From NCBI GenBank assembly GCA_963765285.1, contig CAVXVR010000008.1:124001-188000 (forward strand): a stretch of 64,000 nt of DNA, read 5' to 3'. Positions 1 through 9,071 of the stretch are shown piece after piece. Every line of letters starts with the position of its first letter. Within the stretch, counting starts at the first letter, position 1. The notes under the pieces were generated by a model. It had not been told where the DNA came from, ran no database searches, and saw only the letters and a program-made list of their open reading frames with translations. The stretch is from CAVWZH01 sp963765285. GTDB lineage: Bacteria; Acidobacteriota; Terriglobia; Terriglobales; Acidobacteriaceae. The position numbers and the translations under genes were made by a program.

Positions 1-314
1 CGGTACCCGATGCGGGGAATGGTTTCGATGTAGCGGGGTTTCTCCGCCTGGTCGCAGAGCGCGGCGCGGATCTGGTTGATGGAGAAATTGATTCCGCGCT
101 CGAAATCTACAAAAGTCGAGTCGCCCCACAGATGGCTCTGAATTTCTTCCCGGGTGACGACTTGTCCGGCGCGGCGGGTGAGCAGCAGCAAGACACGAAA
201 AGGCTGGGGTTGCAGCTTGAGGGGAATTCCTGACTTGAGAAGCCTTCCGGCAGACGGATCCAGTTCAAACGCACCAAACCTCAGACGCGGTGAGTCAGGC
301 ACCTGCGAAGCCAT
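1..314 (-). CDS. Winged-helix (OmpR/CadC-type) transcriptional regulator, N-terminal part, cut by window edge
   Basis: Reading the minus strand from an ATG at 314 gives an open frame of about 104 codons that runs off the left edge. The first residues form an OmpR/PhoB-type winged helix: a LRFGAFELDP opening, then GIPLKLQPQPFRVLLLL, then VVTREEIQSHLWG and FERGINFSINQIRAAL, ending near PRYIETIPRIGYR. This is the pattern of CadC-like DNA-binding domains that in Acidobacteriota usually precede a membrane segment and TPR or TolB-like repeats. The C-terminal sensing part lies outside the window, so the signal is unknown. It is transcribed divergently from the lipoprotein at 615. Confidence 0.85.
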   Translation of the reverse strand, partial: MASQVPDSPRLRFGAFELDPSAGRLLKSGIPLKLQPQPFRVLLLLTRRAGQVVTREEIQSHLWGDSTFVDFERGINFSINQIRAALCDQAEKPRYIETIPRIGY

Positions 315-614
315 GCAGCGGAACGCCCCAAACGTTGCGCAGATTCTAACACTCAGGGATTCTCAACCGAAGCCAGAAAGCAATTCGCAGGGACGGAATC
401 ACCACGTTTTCAGCCGGTTGGACGCTAACGAGGAACTAAGCCGGAACAAACGTTGCAGCCATTGCCTGGTTTCGGGTTGCTGAGATATCTACAGCAAGCT
501 CACCCGGTTCCGCTGGGACCTCTTCCTCCTCCGGTGGAACCACAGGGAGTCCAGGCCGGAAGTGCGCCCCACAGATCCGACCGCGCTCCCGGAGTGGAGA
601 TTGGTGGAGGAATT
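315..614. other. Divergent intergenic region
   Basis: This 300-base gap separates the minus-strand winged-helix gene from the plus-strand lipoprotein gene. Open frames in it have no recognisable protein features. It must hold promoters for both genes, but I find no convincing -35/-10 pair. The only clear signal is a GGAGG ribosome site just before the ATG at 615. Confidence 0.4.
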
Positions 615-1346
615 ATGAAAATCAAGAACGCCGTCCCCAGGGTTGCGGCAAGTTGGTTGGGACGAGCTGCGTTGTTGGCCTGCGTAGCGCTGGTTTTGGG
701 AAGTTGCGGCGACTCGCAGTCTGGCGGTCCGCGTCAGCTGGTGTCCCTCAATGTGCAACCGGGAAACGCTCAGGCGATCCCCCCAGATGGCACCATCCCC
801 TTCAGCGCCATCGGTACCTTCAACCAGGCACCTACGTCGCAGAGCAATTTGCCCGTGCAATGGGCATCGTCGGACTCCACGATTGCCCAGGTTGATCCCA
901 ACACTGGGATTGCGCAGTGTGTGGCCTTTGGTGGTCCCGTCAGCATAGTTGCATCAGCAGCCGGCCAAGGGGGCACGGTCACCGCCTCAGCGGAATTGGC
1001 CTGCTTCTCCCCTGACCCGGCCGCCAAGCTTGATCCACCGTCTTTAGCAGAGGGCTGCACGGTACGGTTCGGAAGAACTTGCGGTTGCGTTACCAGCGAA
1101 ACCACGAGCTTAACCAACGTTGGCGACCAACCTTTGGACGTCGCAAATATCACCGTTAAAAGTGGCATTTTCTCCCAGACCAACAACTGTGGTTCCAGCC
1201 TGAACACAGGACAATCCTGCACGATTACGGTCGAATTCCGGCTCCGGGCGATGGGCAATTTTCATGACGAACTAGTGATCGCAGACAACGCTCCTGACAG
1301 TCCACAAATGGTGAGTTTGTCAGGGGTTAATAACTGTACTCCCTGA
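615..1346 (+). CDS. Exported lipoprotein with bacterial Ig-like and choice-of-anchor-D-like domains
   Basis: The chosen ATG at 615 follows GGTGGAGG and gives a 243-residue protein. The frame stays open upstream, but that part looks non-coding. Residues 1-30 are a positively charged, hydrophobic signal peptide ending in LGSC, a lipobox, so the protein is probably lipidated at the Cys. The next ~100 residues resemble a Big_2-type Ig domain (LVSLNVQPGNAQAIPPDGT, then VQWASSDSTIAQVD). The last ~90 resemble an ASPM/choice-of-anchor-D domain (TSLTNVGDQPLDVANITV, QSCTITVEF), with several cysteines that could form disulfides. It is likely a surface or periplasmic structural protein; no enzymatic motif is seen. 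Confidence 0.8.
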   Translation: MKIKNAVPRVAASWLGRAALLACVALVLGSCGDSQSGGPRQLVSLNVQPGNAQAIPPDGTIPFSAIGTFNQAPTSQSNLPVQWASSDSTIAQVDPNTGIAQCVAFGGPVSIVASAAGQGGTVTASAELACFSPDPAAKLDPPSLAEGCTVRFGRTCGCVTSETTSLTNVGDQPLDVANITVKSGIFSQTNNCGSSLNTGQSCTITVEFRLRAMGNFHDELVIADNAPDSPQMVSLSGVNNCTP

Positions 1347-1488
1347 ACTCGAGATACCTCGTTCCACTTGGCCCCAGCGAAGCGATCACAGAGCGCGTCC
1401 CAGAATCTGGTTAGTAAGCGGCCAAACGCGAAAGGGTTGAGGTTGCATTTTTGGTCAACGAAGGCGGCGTGCCGAAGAGGAGAAAATC

Positions 1489-2592
1489 ATGAAAGGCAAG
1501 CTACTCACCAGCTTCCGGTTCGCAGCAGTGTTGGTGGCTCTGACCTCAACAGCTATCGCCAGCACGACATGGTATGTCAACGGTGTGAAGGGGAGTAACG
1601 GCAACGCCTGTACGTCTCCCACCACAGCCTGTAAGACCGTGGGTCATGCCATCTCTTTGGCGGCTTCTGGTGATTCAATCAGGGTTGCCGCCGCAAGGTA
1701 TAAAGAGCGTCTGACCATTGGCATCAGCCTGAAGATTCTCGGGGCCGGCGCCAAAACCACAATTCTTGATGGTTTCGGAAGCATCGGTCCTGTCGTGGTA
1801 ATTTCCGGCGCCGCCCCGCATGTCACGCTTTCCGGAGTCACCATCACAAACGGCTACTCGTTCGGTGACGGCGCAGGGATCATCAACAACGGGGTGCTGA
1901 TGTTACTGCGAAGTGCCGTCACCGGGAATCGGGCCCAATTCCCTTGCCAACCTGGCCTGTCGTGCGGTCTCAGAGGTGGTGGCATTCTCAACCGCGCGGG
2001 GGCTAGCTTGACCGTCGGCAACAGCACCGTCTCGGCCAATTACGTGTACATCCCCGGTTGCTCAGTATTTCATTGCGGCACGGCAGGCGGCGGCATCTAC
2101 AACGCCGGCACGCTGGTGCTCTACAACAGCACCATCAGCGGCAACGCCGCCTCGCCGGGCGGCCAGGGTTCTGGCATCTACAGTGGTGGCAGCGGTTCCA
2201 CCGCGACCATCCATAGCAGCACGCTCAGCGGGAATGGTCCCGGGGCCGGTCTCTACGCCACGGCGACGGTGGAGAGCAGTATTGTGGAAAACTGTGCTGG
2301 CAGCGTTACTTCAACCGGCTACAACCTCGGCAGCGATGACAGCTGCAACTTCTCCAGCGCCGGCGACCTGAACAATATCGATCCGATGCTGGGCCCTCTG
2401 CAATACAACGGAGGGCCGACACAAACCATGGCCCTGCCTTCTGGCAGCCCTGCGGTGGATGGAGGAAACCCGAATGGCTGTACCGACGGCCTCGGTCATC
2501 TGCTAAAGACGGATCAGCGCGGTAAGCCGCGTCCGGATACGGGGGGCACTGGCGGCTGCGACATGGGAGCGTATGAACTTCAGAGCGATTAA
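1489..2592 (+). CDS. Secreted right-handed beta-helix protein (choice-of-anchor Q type)
   Basis: The 367-residue product starts at an ATG 7 bases after AGGAG. It has a signal peptide of about 25 residues ending near AIAS. The body shows the repeating short-turn pattern of right-handed parallel beta-helices: GDGAGIINNGVLMLLRSAVTGN, GGGIYNAGTLVLYNSTISGN and GSGIYSGGSGSTATIHSSTL (each run quoted in part). The end carries the GGPTQTMALPSGSPAVDGGN and DQRGKPRPDTGG blocks typical of choice-of-anchor Q proteins. Such proteins are exported, often as adhesins or polysaccharide-acting surface proteins, and no catalytic triad can be assigned here. It lies 142 bases after the lipoprotein gene and may be cotranscribed. 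Confidence 0.8.
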   Translation: MKGKLLTSFRFAAVLVALTSTAIASTTWYVNGVKGSNGNACTSPTTACKTVGHAISLAASGDSIRVAAARYKERLTIGISLKILGAGAKTTILDGFGSIGPVVVISGAAPHVTLSGVTITNGYSFGDGAGIINNGVLMLLRSAVTGNRAQFPCQPGLSCGLRGGGILNRAGASLTVGNSTVSANYVYIPGCSVFHCGTAGGGIYNAGTLVLYNSTISGNAASPGGQGSGIYSGGSGSTATIHSSTLSGNGPGAGLYATATVESSIVENCAGSVTSTGYNLGSDDSCNFSSAGDLNNIDPMLGPLQYNGGPTQTMALPSGSPAVDGGNPNGCTDGLGHLLKTDQRGKPRPDTGGTGGCDMGAYELQSD

Positions 2593-2693
2593 GTTCGGAG
2601 TCGCCGGTAACCGGGGCAGATAGACCCCAAAGATTTCCTTTCCTGTGCCTCGCCGATTTGAACACTTCCTCTCCAAGCACTAACATCTAGGCC

Positions 2694-4373
2694 ATGCCCG
2701 TCGAGACTGAAATTACTTCCGCAACCTACACGCCCATCCGCGCGCCGCGTGGTACGCAAATTTCCTGCAAGGGCTGGCAGCAGGAAGCTGCCATGCGCAT
2801 GCTGATGAACAACCTCGACGAAGAAGTCGCCGAGCGGCCCCGAGATCTGGTTGTGTACGGCGGGACCGGGCGTGCGGCGCGCAGTTGGGAGGCGTATCAC
2901 GCCATTGTCGCGTGTCTCAAGAATCTCGAGAACGACGAAACGCTGCTGGTGCAATCGGGCAAGCCGGTGGGGGTGTTCAAGACACACGAGTATGCGCCTC
3001 GGGTGCTGATCGCGAATTCGAATCTGGTCGGGCATTGGTCCAATTGGGAAAAGTTCAACGAACTGGAGCGTGCCGGGCTGATGATGTACGGGCAGATGAC
3101 GGCCGGCTCGTGGATTTACATCGGCTCGCAGGGGATCGTGCAGGGAACGTTTGAGACTTTCTCCGCGGCGGGCGAGAAACATTTTGGCGGCGACCTGGCG
3201 GGCAAGCTGATCGTCAGCGGTGGCATGGGCGGCATGGGCGGGGCGCAGCCGCTGGCGGCGACCATGACGGGCGCGGCGTTCCTGGGAATTGACGTCGATC
3301 CCGAGCGCATCAAGAAGCGGCTGAAGACCGGCTATTGCGATTTCATGGTCACCACGCTCGATGAAGCGCTGCGGATTCTGAAGAATGCCGTGCGCAAGAA
3401 AGAAAACGTCTCGGTCGGGCTGGTGGGGAATTGCGCAGACGTAATTCCTGAGTTGGCTGAGCGGGGCGTGGTGCCCGACATTCTGACCGATCAGACTTCG
3501 GCCCACGATCCGCTGAATGGTTATGTGCCGAATGGCATGACGCTGGCCGAGGCTGCCGAGTTACGAAAAAACGATCCGCAGGGATATCAGGAGAAGTCGC
3601 TCGACGCGATCGCGCGCCACGTGGAAGGCATGTTGCGGCTGCAAAAAATGGGCGGGGTGACGTTTGACTATGGCAATAACATCCGCACGTTCGCGTTCAA
3701 TCGCGGCGTGAAGAATGCGTACGACTTCCCTGGATTCGTGCCCGCCTATATTCGTCCCTTGTTTTGCGAGGGCCGGGGGCCGTTTCGCTGGGTGGCGCTA
3801 TCCGGTGAGCCGTCGGACATTCACGTCACCGACGATCTGGTGCTCGAGCTTTTTCCCGACAACAGGATTCTGCGCCGCTGGATCGATTTGGCGCGAAAGC
3901 GAATCAAGTTTCAAGGCCTGCCGGCACGCATCTGCTGGCTGGGATATGGCGAGCGGGCACAGTTTGGGCTAGCCATGAACGACCTGGTAAAGAAGGGAAA
4001 ACTCAAAGCCCCGATCGTGATGGGCCGCGATCACCTGGATTGCGGGTCGGTAGCTTCTCCCTTCCGCGAAACCGAGAGCATGAAAGATGGCAGCGACGCG
4101 GTGGCTGATTGGCCGCTGCTGAATGCGCTGGTAAATACAGCCGCCGGCGCTTCGTGGGTTTCGATCCACAACGGCGGCGGCGTGGGCATTGGATATTCGC
4201 TGCACGCGGGGCAAGTTACGGTCGCCGATGGAACTGAGGCGATGGCGAAACGGATCGAGCGCGTGTTGACCACTGATCCGGGGATGGGAATCGTTCGGCA
4301 TGCGGATGCGGGGTATGAGGCGGCGAAGGAGTTTGCAGGAATGGCGGGGGTCAGGGTACCGATGGGGAAATAG
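2694..4373 (+). CDS. hutU: Urocanate hydratase
   Basis: This 559-residue protein matches the full length of urocanase. It converts urocanate to 4-imidazolone-5-propanoate in histidine degradation, using tightly bound NAD+ as electrophile. Visible family blocks are QEAAMRMLMNNLDEEVAE near the start, the NAD-binding glycine stretch VSGGMGGMGGAQPLAATM (about residues 170-190), DQTSAHDPLNGYVP, and the active-site region MGRDHLDCGSVASPFRETE with the conserved Cys near residue 450. It is followed by HNGGGVGIGYSLHAGQV. hutI lies 1.5 kb downstream on the same strand; hutH is not in the window. The ATG at 2694 gives the expected N-terminus. Confidence 0.97.
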   Translation: MPVETEITSATYTPIRAPRGTQISCKGWQQEAAMRMLMNNLDEEVAERPRDLVVYGGTGRAARSWEAYHAIVACLKNLENDETLLVQSGKPVGVFKTHEYAPRVLIANSNLVGHWSNWEKFNELERAGLMMYGQMTAGSWIYIGSQGIVQGTFETFSAAGEKHFGGDLAGKLIVSGGMGGMGGAQPLAATMTGAAFLGIDVDPERIKKRLKTGYCDFMVTTLDEALRILKNAVRKKENVSVGLVGNCADVIPELAERGVVPDILTDQTSAHDPLNGYVPNGMTLAEAAELRKNDPQGYQEKSLDAIARHVEGMLRLQKMGGVTFDYGNNIRTFAFNRGVKNAYDFPGFVPAYIRPLFCEGRGPFRWVALSGEPSDIHVTDDLVLELFPDNRILRRWIDLARKRIKFQGLPARICWLGYGERAQFGLAMNDLVKKGKLKAPIVMGRDHLDCGSVASPFRETESMKDGSDAVADWPLLNALVNTAAGASWVSIHNGGGVGIGYSLHAGQVTVADGTEAMAKRIERVLTTDPGMGIVRHADAGYEAAKEFAGMAGVRVPMGK

Positions 4374-4411
4374 TCGCTGGTCGCTCACCTTGGCGGTAAG
4401 AGGAGGAGGGA

Positions 4412-4975
4412 CTGGCAAAGAGGGGTTCGTCGATATTCGCCCGATGGCCACTTTATTGTGTCCTTGCGTTTGCGACGGCTGTTTGTCTTGGCCAACCGCA
4501 GCATCAACCGAATTCAAAGGATGGGGAGTCCCTAAAGAGATTTCTTCAGAGCTACGTGGGAACTCCAAGTTCCGATGAGACCAAGACGACACAATATGTT
4601 TCCACTTTCGTTGACCTTAACGATGATGGAACACAGGAAGCCATCGTTTACCTGACATCTGACGGGTGGTGTGGGAGCGGTGGCTGTACTACGTTGATAG
4701 TGGCTCCCGAAGGTTCGTCGTACAAGGTTATTACGAAAATAACAATTACTCGGCCTCCGATCCGTGTTTTAACCACCAAATCGACTGGCTGGCACGACAT
4801 CGCCGTGGGAGTGCACGGCGGAGGCATTATGCACGCTTATGAGGCGGAGCTTTCGTTTGACGGCAAGACGTATCCCAGCAATCCTTCCATGCCTCCGGCC
4901 CGGCGGCTGCTTGAAAAAGTAGCAGGGGAAGTGGCGGTGTCCGCAACGGAGAAGGCAACACCTCTATATCTATGA
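4412..4975 (+). CDS. Small exported protein of unknown function with a non-canonical start
   Basis: The clear coding part begins at a GTG at 4556, but the same frame is open back to 4400. That upstream part encodes a good signal peptide (LYCVLAFATAVCLG) followed by a plausible mature N-terminus. No ATG, GTG or TTG exists in that stretch. A CTG at 4412, five bases after AGGAGG, is the best start I can offer; an ATA at 4433 is another. The mature domain has FVDLNDDGTQEAIVYL, a Ca-binding-like loop seen in FG-GAP and periplasmic proteins, and two Cys in GWCGSGGCTTL. Function unknown. If the GTG at 4556 is used, the product is 139 residues and not exported. Confidence 0.6.
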   Translation: MAKRGSSIFARWPLYCVLAFATAVCLGQPQHQPNSKDGESLKRFLQSYVGTPSSDETKTTQYVSTFVDLNDDGTQEAIVYLTSDGWCGSGGCTTLIVAPEGSSYKVITKITITRPPIRVLTTKSTGWHDIAVGVHGGGIMHAYEAELSFDGKTYPSNPSMPPARRLLEKVAGEVAVSATEKATPLYL

Positions 4976-4979
4976 CCCG

Positions 4980-5378
4980 TTAAGCTCTTGCCCGCATCCT
5001 CAAATATTCTCCCGGCAATACAATCGCAACCCCCTCCATCTTTTTCCCGAAATACGGTCCGAAATCCCGCACATCGCCGGTCAGCAGGTGAGTGGCGCGA
5101 GCCTCGATGGCCGCTAACAGAATCGGCACGTCTTTCTCGGGCAATGAGATGCCGCGAGGAAGTTCTCGTTGGGATGCCTCGAAAAATTGCAGTTTTTCGG
5201 CAAGGCTGGAGAGTCGTCTCCTCTGGTTTTGGTCGTCAAGGTTGACGTCGGCTTCAGCCAGAGCATAGCGCGAGCTGCACAGTACGACGTCCTTGAGTTT
5301 CCAGATTTGGAGAAGACGCGTGCCGGGACGGTACGCGGCGGAAAATAGAACATTGGCGTCCAAGAACAACCGGTCCAT
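4980..5378 (-). CDS. PIN-domain ribonuclease toxin (VapC-like)
   Basis: The 132-residue product has the PIN fold layout. An N-terminal acidic residue sits in LFLDANVLFSAAYRPGT (Asp7), a central acidic helix in LAEADVNLDD, and a C-terminal acidic pair in LLTGDVRDFGPYFGK. These residues bind the metal ion in VapC-type RNases, which usually cut tRNA or rRNA. Its ATG abuts the stop codon of the upstream AbrB-type gene at 5379, so the two form one antitoxin-toxin operon. It ends four bases from the convergent gene at 4975. Confidence 0.85.
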   Translation of the reverse strand: MDRLFLDANVLFSAAYRPGTRLLQIWKLKDVVLCSSRYALAEADVNLDDQNQRRRLSSLAEKLQFFEASQRELPRGISLPEKDVPILLAAIEARATHLLTGDVRDFGPYFGKKMEGVAIVLPGEYLRMRARA

Positions 5379-5663
5379 TTAGCCAGGCCGCCGGTGGAGA
5401 ATCTTGTCCGGATCAAGTCCGAGCCTGCGGACCGTTTTTCGCGCTTTGCGGTAGTCCGTCTCATCAACAGCGTTTGAAAGGAGAAACTCAGCCTTGCGCT
5501 CTGGGGTGTATCGCTCTACGGGGACCACGACTGCGGGGCGGATGAGGATCCCGTCGGTCTTTTCCTCGGCGACGACGATACTGCCTTCTTCAATGCCGAA
5601 GCGCTTGCGTAGGCGCGCAGGCACGATAATGGCACCTCTTTTACCGACTCTGGCTGATTCCAT
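5379..5663 (-). CDS. AbrB/MazE-type antitoxin
   Basis: From the ATG at 5663 the product is 94 residues. The N-terminal SpoVT/AbrB swapped-hairpin domain reads SARVGKRGAIIVPARLRKRF, then IEEGSIVVAEEK. This binds DNA in antitoxins that repress their own promoter. The C-terminal helical part (PERKAEFLLSNAVDETDY) would bind and neutralise the PIN toxin encoded immediately downstream with no gap. A longer start at 5699 exists, but it would run through the direct repeats described as the operator, so the shorter start is preferred. Confidence 0.8.
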   Translation of the reverse strand: MESARVGKRGAIIVPARLRKRFGIEEGSIVVAEEKTDGILIRPAVVVPVERYTPERKAEFLLSNAVDETDYRKARKTVRRLGLDPDKILHRRPG

Positions 5664-5698
5664 GTGCCTGATATTACCATGTGCCTGATATTCAGGCA
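5660..5698. promoter_or_regulatory. Direct repeats and palindrome at the toxin-antitoxin promoter
   Basis: The 16-base sequence CCATGTGCCTGATATT occurs twice, at 5660-5675 and 5677-5692, a 17-base period. The second copy also forms one half of a palindrome, TGCCTGA-TAT-TCAGGCA, at 5682-5698. The element sits at the antitoxin start codon and just upstream of it. That is where AbrB-type antitoxins bind to repress their own operon, so I infer an autoregulatory operator. Confidence 0.55.
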
Positions 5699-5837
5699 AT
5701 TGATCGTCAGTACCCTGGTTTCTGCAGAGCGCACGGCGACACGCCTGCGGGCATACTCATTCAGAGCTTCGTGGCTGCTAAACTGCTTTAGCGTGACTTC
5801 AGGAAAATCCCGACAGCGAGGCGGACACCCGCTACTC

Positions 5838-7103
5838 TTGGCCGACATCGGCCAGCTTTTGACTCTGAGGCCTCCGTCGGGTCAACCTGCCCCGCGCCGC
5901 GGGCTGGAACTCAAGGAACTCGGCATCATTCGCGATGGCGCGGTCTTGTGCATCGGCGGAAAGATCGTTTCCGCGGGTACTACGAAAGACGCCCTCCGCG
6001 ATCCCTGGGTGCTGAAGAACCGCAAGAAGATTGTCGAGATCGACTGTGCCGGCCAAGTGGTGCTCCCCGGCTTCGTCGATTCCCACACTCATCCTGCATT
6101 CGTGTCACCACGACTTCTCGATTTTGAGAAGCGTATCGCCGGCGCCAGCTACGAGCAGATCGCCGAAGCGGGCGGCGGAATCCGGTCCAGTGTCGATGGG
6201 GTTCGCGCGTCCAGCAAGCTCCAGTTGGCGGAGCAAGTTCTGCGGGCTTTCGAGGAGATGGCGGAACAGGGAACCACAACGGTCGAAGCGAAATCGGGAT
6301 ACGGGCTTTCGCTCGAATCTGAGTTGAAGTCGCTGGAAGCGATCCGCGATGCGGCCAAGCGCTGGCCCGGGACTGTGGTTCCGACCCTGCTGGGCGCACA
6401 CGTCGTACCGAAAGAATATAAGGGACGCACACCGGAATACCTGAAGATCATCTGTGAGCAGATGATCCCGCAAGCGGCGAAGCGCAGACTCGCACAGTTT
6501 GTGGATGTGTTCACGGAACGCGGAGCGTTCAGCGCTGAAGATACGGGGAAGATTTTTGACGCGGCAGCGACGCACGGACTGGGAATGCGCGCGCACGTTG
6601 GCCAGTTGAGCGAAACCCCGCTGCGTCATTTGCTCCGCTTTAATGTGGCCTCGCTTGATCACGTCGACCACGTGAGCGATGCCGACGTCGCACAACTGGC
6701 GAAACGCGACACCGTAGCCACGCTGGTTCCCGGAGCCAACTACTTTCTCGGGCTAGAGAACTTTGCCCCAGCAAGAAAATTGATCGACGCCGGAGTCGCC
6801 GTGGCCCTAGCAACCGATTACAATCCCGGTTCCTCGCCAACTCTCAGCATGCCGTTTGTGCTTTCATTGGCCTGTACGCATATGAAAATGTCTCCTGCCG
6901 AAGCCATCGCGGCCGCGACCGTAAATGGGGCTTGCGCGTTGCGCCTGCAGGAACGCAAGGGAACCATTGAACCCGGCAAGGATGCCGACCTCGCAGCCTT
7001 CGATTGCAAAGATTATCGCGAGATTCCCTATTGGGTGGCGTCACACCGTTGCGCCTTCACGGTACTGGGCGGGACCCCATGCGCCGCTGGGGGAAACGCA
7101 TGA
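5838..7103 (+). CDS. hutI: Imidazolonepropionase
   Basis: This amidohydrolase opens the imidazolone ring to give N-formimino-L-glutamate, the step after urocanase. The TTG at 5838 gives 421 residues, close to the usual ~410. The open frame continues upstream to 5664 into the antitoxin region, and a GTG at 5793 is another candidate. Metal and substrate motifs are DSHTHPAFVSPRLLDFEKR (HxH), GGGIRSSVDGVR, GTTTVEAKSGYGL, GAHVVPKEY, MRAHVGQLSE and ATDYNPGSSP. It ends inside the start of the M1 aminopeptidase gene (4-base overlap), so the two were probably cotranscribed. Confidence 0.93.
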   Translation: MADIGQLLTLRPPSGQPAPRRGLELKELGIIRDGAVLCIGGKIVSAGTTKDALRDPWVLKNRKKIVEIDCAGQVVLPGFVDSHTHPAFVSPRLLDFEKRIAGASYEQIAEAGGGIRSSVDGVRASSKLQLAEQVLRAFEEMAEQGTTTVEAKSGYGLSLESELKSLEAIRDAAKRWPGTVVPTLLGAHVVPKEYKGRTPEYLKIICEQMIPQAAKRRLAQFVDVFTERGAFSAEDTGKIFDAAATHGLGMRAHVGQLSETPLRHLLRFNVASLDHVDHVSDADVAQLAKRDTVATLVPGANYFLGLENFAPARKLIDAGVAVALATDYNPGSSPTLSMPFVLSLACTHMKMSPAEAIAAATVNGACALRLQERKGTIEPGKDADLAAFDCKDYREIPYWVASHRCAFTVLGGTPCAAGGNA

Positions 7104-7505
7104 AGCGGATCCTCTTTGCAGTCCTGTCATTCTCTGCTTTGGTTTCGGGTGCAGCGGCTCAGCGATTGCCCGACCTGGCGGTTCCTGACACTTACCAGTT
7201 AAAGATTGAGCCGAACTTCTCGCGTGACGATTTCACGGGCGAAGAAGCCATACAGATTCGGGTGTTGAGACCAACTTCCCAGATCGTGATGAACTCGGCG
7301 GACATCGAATTTCACGAAGCGACCATCACTTCCGGCGGAGTCACGCAAAAAGCCAAAGTCACTCTCGATAAGCAAAAAGAGATGGCGACGCTTGCGGTGG
7401 ACCAGCCGATTCCGGCGGGACCGGCCACCATTTTCATTCGTTATCGCGGCATCTTCAACGGAGAACTGCGAGGTTTTTACCTGAGCCGCGTGGAGGGCCG
7501 CAAGT

Positions 7506-9071
7506 ATGCCGTTACGCAGTTCGAAGCCACCGACGCCCGCCGTGCTTTCGCCTGCTTCGACGAGCCAGCCTATAAGGCCACCTTTCGACATCACGATTGT
7601 CACCGATCAGGGCCTGGTGGCGATTTCCAATGGCAAAGTGATTTCGGACACGCCGGGTCCTGCCGCAGGCAAGCACAGCGTCCATTTTGCCACGACGCCG
7701 AAAATGTCTTCGTATCTGGTAGCGCTGGCAGTGGGAGAGTTCGACCATATCGAGGGCGAAGCCGATGGAACCCCCATCCGAATCTGGACCACCGCGGGCA
7801 AGAAAGATCAGGGACGGTTCGGAATGGAGGCAGCCGAGCAGTGTATCCGCTTTTACAACCGCTATTTTGACATCAAGTATCCCTTCGAGAAGCTGGACAT
7901 GATCGAGGTCCCGGATTTTGCCTCCGGAGCCATGGAGAACACGGCTGCGATTATTTTTCGCGACTCCGATCTTTTGCTCGATTCCGGCCAATCCTCGGTC
8001 GACCAGCAGAAGGAAGTTGCTTCGACGGTTGCCCATGAGATCGCCCACCAATGGTTCGGCGACCTGGTGACGATGGCTTGGTGGGACGATTTGTGGCTCA
8101 ACGAAGGCTTTGCCAATTGGATGCAGACCAAGCCCATCGCAGCGTGGAAGCCGGACTGGAACCTTGAACTGGATGACGTTCGCGACAGCGAACGCGCTCT
8201 GGCCGTGGATTCATTAGCGAGCACCCACCCGATCCATCAGCCGGCCGAAACCCCAAACGGGATCAACGAACTGTTTGACGCCATTTCTTATGACAAAGCC
8301 GCCGCCGTCTTGCTGATGACAGAGAATTATTTGGGCCCCCAGATTTTCCGGGCGGGGGTGAACCGGTACTTGCGGCAGCATGCCTACGGCAACGCCACTT
8401 CGCAGGATTTCTGGAACACCCTCGCAACCGTCTCAGGCAAACCGGTTGATCAGGTGATGGCGAGTTTTGTAAAGCAGCCAGGATCGCCGATGCTGGCGTT
8501 GGATACTCATTGCGCAAATGATACGACCATCGTTACGTTGTCCCAGCAGCGCTATTTCTACGATCGGAGTTTGTTCGCTGCCGGGAGCAAAGAACTATGG
8601 GCGGTTCCGGTCTGCCTTAAGCTTGCAGGCAGAACGGTGGGGCAGAGTGAATGCCGCTTGCTCGTCGAACGCCGGGAAACATTTACATTTCCAGGCTGTG
8701 CTCCGTGGGCGCTGGCGAACGCCGACACAAAAGGGTATTACCGGTCGGCCTATGAGCCGGACGCACTCCGCCAGATGTCCAAGCGGATCGAGCTCGATTT
8801 CGACGCGGGAGAACGGGTTCGGTTGCTCAGTGACCAATGGGCTTCGGTTCGAGTAGGGCGGCAGACGATTGGAGACTACCTGGGATTTCGTCCAGGGCCT
8901 CAAACAGGAACGCAGCCGCGCGGTTGTAGACGAGTTAACCGAACGGCTCGAATACATTGCCAAGTACCTGCTGACCGAATCAGATCGCGAAAGCTACCAG
9001 AGCTGGTTGCGGAGCCTGCTGGACCCGGCCGCGAAAGAGTTGGGCTGGAAGTCTTATCCGGAGGAAAGTGA
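7506..9071 (+). CDS. M1 aminopeptidase fragment with the catalytic domain
   Basis: This open frame holds the thermolysin-like catalytic domain. It shows the substrate-binding GAMENTAAIIF motif and the zinc motif HEIAHQWFGDLV with the distal Glu in WLNEGFANW. True coding sense in this frame begins at about 7586 and ends at about 8882; the flanking translated stretches are out of frame. All catalytic residues are present, so the break is not in the active site. An N-terminal piece in another frame occupies 7100 to about 7585. Confidence 0.75.
   Translation: MPLRSSKPPTPAVLSPASTSQPIRPPFDITIVTDQGLVAISNGKVISDTPGPAAGKHSVHFATTPKMSSYLVALAVGEFDHIEGEADGTPIRIWTTAGKKDQGRFGMEAAEQCIRFYNRYFDIKYPFEKLDMIEVPDFASGAMENTAAIIFRDSDLLLDSGQSSVDQQKEVASTVAHEIAHQWFGDLVTMAWWDDLWLNEGFANWMQTKPIAAWKPDWNLELDDVRDSERALAVDSLASTHPIHQPAETPNGINELFDAISYDKAAAVLLMTENYLGPQIFRAGVNRYLRQHAYGNATSQDFWNTLATVSGKPVDQVMASFVKQPGSPMLALDTHCANDTTIVTLSQQRYFYDRSLFAAGSKELWAVPVCLKLAGRTVGQSECRLLVERRETFTFPGCAPWALANADTKGYYRSAYEPDALRQMSKRIELDFDAGERVRLLSDQWASVRVGRQTIGDYLGFRPGPQTGTQPRGCRRVNRTARIHCQVPADRIRSRKLPELVAEPAGPGRERVGLEVLSGGK

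Noticed and set aside
2618..2635. GGGG...CCCC hairpin after the beta-helix gene as a terminator
   Set aside because: The stem has only four pairs and no T-run follows.
2589..3506. 305-codon minus-strand frame opposite hutU
   Set aside because: It lies fully inside the well-conserved urocanase gene and shows no domain; it is an antisense shadow.
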